Positions 5,892-8,550 of a DNA stretch of 8,550 nucleotides are shown here, one piece after another. The DNA is from CAZOHN01 sp964579325 (GTDB taxonomy: Bacteria; Pseudomonadota; Alphaproteobacteria; Rhodobacterales; Rhodobacteraceae), in assembly GCA_964579325.1 (NCBI GenBank), contig CAZOHN010000154.1, forward strand, positions 1-8,550. Reading direction: 5' to 3'. Below the pieces are notes generated by a model, which saw only the letters and a list, made by a program, of their open reading frames with translations, ran no database searches and had not been told where the DNA came from. The position numbers and the translations under genes were made by a program. The number at the start of each line of letters is the position of its first letter. Within the stretch, counting starts at the first letter, position 1.

Positions 5892-7523
5892 ATGCCCAAA
5901 CTGATCATTCATGGAAACGACGCCCGTGCCGCGCTGGCGCGCGGAGTGCAGAAACTTGCCGCGACAATCGAATCGACCCTTGGCCCGATGGGCATGAACG
6001 CCATGATCGACCGGCCGATCGGGACCCCCCTGATCAGCCGCGACGGCGTGTCCATCGCCTCGGAGGTGGAGCTTTTCGACCGGTTCGAGAACATGGGCGC
6101 GCAGGTGGTCCGCGAAGTCTCGATGCAGACCAACGACATCGCCGGGGATGGCACCACCACCTCGATCGTGCTGGCCAACGGCATGATCCAGCAGGGCGCC
6201 GGCATGATCGAGAAGGGCGCCAAGGCGGTGGAGTTGTGCCGCGGCATCGACGCCGCCGTCGAGACGGCCATCGTGGCGCTGGGCAAGGCGGCGACGCCCG
6301 CGCGCGACGAGCGGACCCTGTCCGCCGTGGCCCGCATCTCGGCCTCCGGCTCGGAACTCGGCGATCTCGTCGCCGAGGCCTTCCGGCGGGTCGGGCCAGA
6401 GGGGGTCATCACCACGGATTACGGCCTTGGTCCGCGGACGGAACTGGTCGTCGTCGACGGCATGTCGTTCGACCGGGGCTACATCTCGCATCACATGGTA
6501 ACCGACACCGAGAACATGCGGGCGGTGCTGACCCGGCCCTACATCGTCCTGACCGACATCAAGATGAAGACCGCCGACCAGCTGGCGACGGCCAAGCGGA
6601 TCGCGGCGGAAGACGACCGGCCGCTTGTCATCATCTCCGAGGAAACCTCGCCCGAGGTGCTCCTGTCGCTGCTTGGCAAGGAGGGGCCGGGCCGGTTCCT
6701 CGTCGTCCATCCGCCCGAGTTCGGCCACTGGCGCAAGTCGATGATGGAGGATCTCGCGATCCTGACCGGCGGAAAGGTGCTGGCGCGCGATCTGGGCGAC
6801 CGTCTGGAGGACATCACGCGCGAACACCTCGGCAGCGCCGACCGCGTCGATGCGACCCAGTCGGACACCGTGATCGTGCGGGGCCACGGCGATCCGGGAC
6901 TGATCGCGGCGCGCCGCGCCCAGGTGCAGCGCCTGTACGAGAACGCGCCCCCCAACATCGACAAGGACAAGCTTCAGGAACGGCTGGCCAAGCTCTGCGG
7001 CGGCACGGCCATGATCCTCGCCGGCGGCGTGACCCCGGTCGAGCAGAAGCGCACGATCCAGCTGATCGAGGACGCGCTGAACGCCATCCGCGCGGCGTCC
7101 GAGGACGGCGTGATCGCGGGCGGCGGCGTCGGGCTGATCCGCGTCGCCCGGGATCTCGAGAGGCTGGCAGAACAGGTCACGGGCGACATGCGCAAGGGCG
7201 TGAAGCTCGTCCAGTCGGTGCTGACCCTTCCGCTGGCGCGGATCGCGTTCAATGCCGGGGCCGAGCCGAACGAAGTGGTGCGCAAGGTCGGCGCGATGCA
7301 GGGCAACATGGGCTTCAATGCCGCGAGCGGGGCCTATGAGGACCTGATGGCCGCCGGTGTGATCGACCCGATCCGGGTGACCTGTTCGGCCCTGGCCAAC
7401 GCAGGGTCGGTGGCGACGCTGATCCTCACGACCGAGACGCTGATCGTCGATCTGGCCGAGGACGAGGATCCCACGGCCATGCGCGCGCTGGGTGGCGGTG
7501 CCGAGAACCTGGGCCGGAAGTGA
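5892..7523 (+). CDS. groL: Divergent GroEL-type chaperonin (Hsp60), MimG-like dedicated SDIMO chaperonin
   Basis: This 543-residue group I chaperonin has a full-length Hsp60 fold. ATPase residues are kept: SRDGVS with D51 (E. coli Asp52), AGDGTTT with D86 (Asp87), and the catalytic Asp398 equivalent in the EDALNAIRAASEDG segment before AGGGVGLIRVA. It is clearly not the housekeeping GroEL. TLGPKGRN is changed to TLGPMGMN (29-36), the GGM-repeat tail is absent (it ends GGGAENLGRK), and several apical hydrophobic positions that contact substrate and GroES differ. By hand alignment, Tyr203 is H201, Phe204 is M202, Leu237 is A234 and Val264 is G262. No groES gene is in the window. In mycobacteria the GroEL-like MimG is required for active MimABCD, so a dedicated role in folding the hydroxylase is likely. 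ATP-dependent chaperonin identity is certain; client specificity is inferred from context. Confidence 0.95.
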   Translation: MPKLIIHGNDARAALARGVQKLAATIESTLGPMGMNAMIDRPIGTPLISRDGVSIASEVELFDRFENMGAQVVREVSMQTNDIAGDGTTTSIVLANGMIQQGAGMIEKGAKAVELCRGIDAAVETAIVALGKAATPARDERTLSAVARISASGSELGDLVAEAFRRVGPEGVITTDYGLGPRTELVVVDGMSFDRGYISHHMVTDTENMRAVLTRPYIVLTDIKMKTADQLATAKRIAAEDDRPLVIISEETSPEVLLSLLGKEGPGRFLVVHPPEFGHWRKSMMEDLAILTGGKVLARDLGDRLEDITREHLGSADRVDATQSDTVIVRGHGDPGLIAARRAQVQRLYENAPPNIDKDKLQERLAKLCGGTAMILAGGVTPVEQKRTIQLIEDALNAIRAASEDGVIAGGGVGLIRVARDLERLAEQVTGDMRKGVKLVQSVLTLPLARIAFNAGAEPNEVVRKVGAMQGNMGFNAASGAYEDLMAAGVIDPIRVTCSALANAGSVATLILTTETLIVDLAEDEDPTAMRALGGGAENLGRK

Positions 7524-7563
7524 ACCGCCCTTACCCCTGAGAGAGCCCTGAAGGATCCAATCC

Positions 7564-8319
7564 ATGAGCAACCTGAAACTGAGCGGCAAGACCGCACTCG
7601 TCACCGGCGGATCGCGCGGTATCGGCAAAGGCGTCGTTCTGAGCCTCGCCGCCAACGGGGCCAATGTCGCCTTCAACCACTTCCGCGACAATGACCGGGC
7701 CGCCGCGACCATGAAGGAGGTCGAGGCCATGGGCCGCAAGGCCTTCAGCGCGGAATGCGATGTCTCCTCGCCCGCCGCGGTACGGGCCTTCTATGCCGCC
7801 GCCGTCGGCGCGCTGGGGCAGATCGACATTTTGGTCAACAACGCCGGGCACAACATCACGGAAGCCTTCGAGGACATCTCGGAGGAAAGCTATGACCGGA
7901 TGATCGACGTCCACGTGAAGGGCACGTTCTTCATGACGCAGGCGGTCTATCGCGACATGAAGAAGCGTGGGGCCGGGCGGATCATCAACGTAACCTCGCA
8001 GCTGGCCTACAAGGGGGCGGGCACGCTGACCCACTACTGCGCGGCAAAAGGCGCCAATGCCACCTTTACCCGCGCTCTGGCGCTGGAATGTGCGGGATCG
8101 GGCATTCTGGTCAACGCGGTCGCTCCCGGGGTCACCAACACCGACCTGCTGACCCCGTTGGCCACCGAGTTGCTCGACACCCTGAAACAGGCCATCCCGC
8201 TGCACCGCTTTGCCGAGGTGGACGAGATCACACCTGCCGTCCTGCTTCTGGCTTCGCCCGAGGGAAGCTTCTTCCATGGAACCTGCATCTCGCCAAACGG
8301 GGGCGAAGTGATGCTTTAG
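7564..8319 (+). CDS. SDR family NAD(P)-dependent oxidoreductase
   Basis: This 251-residue classical short-chain dehydrogenase/reductase has a Rossmann fold. The cofactor motif TGGSRGIG is at 14-21, with R18 hinting at NADP(H) as in FabG. NNAG is at 92-95, with catalytic S145, Y158 and K162 (YxxxK) all present. At the position of the tetrad Asn (Asn110 of FabG) there is H117 in DVHVKGTFF, a substitution I recall in other SDRs. AAGGA at 7551-7555 supports the ATG at 7564, 40 bases after groEL; no strong hairpin is seen in that gap. In this operon it may oxidise the secondary alcohol or hydroxyketone made by the monooxygenase, taking the place of the alcohol dehydrogenases near many prm clusters. 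A FabG-like or sugar-alcohol role cannot be excluded. Family sure, substrate unknown. Confidence 0.9.
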   Translation: MSNLKLSGKTALVTGGSRGIGKGVVLSLAANGANVAFNHFRDNDRAAATMKEVEAMGRKAFSAECDVSSPAAVRAFYAAAVGALGQIDILVNNAGHNITEAFEDISEESYDRMIDVHVKGTFFMTQAVYRDMKKRGAGRIINVTSQLAYKGAGTLTHYCAAKGANATFTRALALECAGSGILVNAVAPGVTNTDLLTPLATELLDTLKQAIPLHRFAEVDEITPAVLLLASPEGSFFHGTCISPNGGEVML

Positions 8320-8373
8320 GCCGGCGCCGCCCGCCCGGGAAATGCGGGTGTCCGGCCGGTCTTGCGGCCGGCG
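8319..8373 (+). promoter_or_regulatory. GC-rich hairpin between SDR gene and the last gene
   Basis: CCGGCCG (8352-8358) pairs with CGGCCGG (8365-8371), 7 bp with a six-base loop (GTCTTG). A weaker CCCGC/GCGGG pair (8330-8334 with 8344-8348) precedes it, and GGCCGGCG occurs at 8319-8326 and 8366-8373. A purine-rich stretch follows, not a T-run, so this is at best a weak or Rho-assisted termination signal. It is the only candidate boundary between the monooxygenase operon and the next gene. I see no convincing promoter here. Confidence 0.4.
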
Positions 8374-8393
8374 AAAGAAGGGAACACAGCAAA

Positions 8394-8550
8394 ATGACGA
8401 ACGAGCCCGCTTCAAGCGTTCAGGGTCAAGGCGCGGAATCCGACGTGTCGCTTTCCGACCCGATGCTGCGCCTGGTCTACCGAAGTCACAGTCTCCTGCC
8501 GGGCCGGGGGGCGGCCGGGCAGGAGGCCGGTCTGGCCGAGATCCTGCGCG
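8394..8550 (+). CDS. N-terminus of a probable BLUF-domain (blue light/FAD) protein, 3'-truncated by window
   Basis: Only the first 52 residues are in the window. AAGGGAA at 8378-8384 precedes the ATG. Residues 1-22 are polar and Ser/Glu/Gln-rich, a likely flexible leader. LRLVYRSHSLLPG (25-37) resembles the first beta strand of BLUF domains, where the flavin-contacting Tyr sits two residues before a Ser (Y29 and S31 here). The following GLAEILR fits the first helix, which normally leads into a SRxNN segment just beyond the edge. BLUF proteins bind FAD and signal blue light; they are common in Rhodobacterales. The call rests on a short stretch and would fail if the downstream NN...GITG motif is absent. 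The codons (tca, gtt, ggt, caa, cga, agt) are less biased than in the genes before it, so it may not belong to the same functional unit. Confidence 0.55.
   Translation, partial: MTNEPASSVQGQGAESDVSLSDPMLRLVYRSHSLLPGRGAAGQEAGLAEILR

Noticed and set aside
5886..5894. GTG at 5886 as the groEL start
   Set aside because: It overlaps the AAGGAG ribosome site that properly serves the ATG at 5892, and the ATG gives the standard GroEL N-terminus.
5673..7739. Minus-strand open frame of 688 codons opposite groEL
   Set aside because: It is a typical antisense frame of a high-GC gene; the composition is Arg/His/Gly/Asp-rich and low in structure, and the plus strand encodes a complete GroEL.
1..8550. CRISPR arrays, tRNA/rRNA genes, insertion sequences, attachment sites
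   Set aside because: No regularly spaced repeats, cloverleaf-like segments, transposase frames or terminal inverted repeats were seen; coding density is nearly complete.

Overview
The window suggests a high-GC alphaproteobacterium, most likely of the Rhodobacterales/Rhodobacteraceae type. The reasons are strong C/G third-position bias, Shine-Dalgarno-led genes packed on one strand, and an apparent BLUF photoreceptor start at the right edge. Species cannot be fixed from this sequence. Every gene reads left to right, probably as one long operon. No gap exceeds about 110 bases, and I see no RNA gene, insertion sequence, CRISPR array or convincing promoter. The real promoter and any regulator should lie upstream of base 1.

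Bases 1-3878 encode a soluble di-iron monooxygenase (SDIMO) in the order alpha hydroxylase (5' end cut off), NADH reductase, beta hydroxylase, coupling protein. That order, with no separate gamma-subunit gene, is typical of the propane/phenol/acetone monooxygenases called PrmABCD or MimABCD (group 5/6 SDIMOs), not of methane monooxygenase (MmoXYBZDC). Electrons should pass from NAD(P)H through FAD and a [2Fe-2S] centre in the reductase to the di-iron site of the alpha subunit. The small coupling protein should gate that transfer. Likely substrates are short alkanes, ketones or phenols, but sequence alone does not decide which.

Bases 3970-7523 hold three accessory genes: a TIM-barrel amidohydrolase of unknown substrate, a DUF59 (MIP18/SufT/PaaD-like) protein with a long undescribed C-terminal extension, and a divergent GroEL without a groES partner. 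In mycobacteria a GroEL-like protein (MimG) is needed to make active MimA, so this GroEL is probably a dedicated folding factor. The DUF59 protein is a candidate metal-centre maturation factor. Bases 7564-8319 encode a short-chain dehydrogenase/reductase that may oxidise the alcohol product. From 8394 a new gene begins whose first residues resemble a BLUF blue-light sensor domain.

The most unusual non-coding signals are GC-rich hairpins without U-tracts in several gaps. The clearest is a four-unit complementary repeat around the alpha-subunit stop codon that allows two mutually exclusive RNA folds before the reductase gene. The other main points of interest are the altered GroES/substrate-binding face of the GroEL, the DUF59 extension, and a possible light sensor next to an oxygenase operon.
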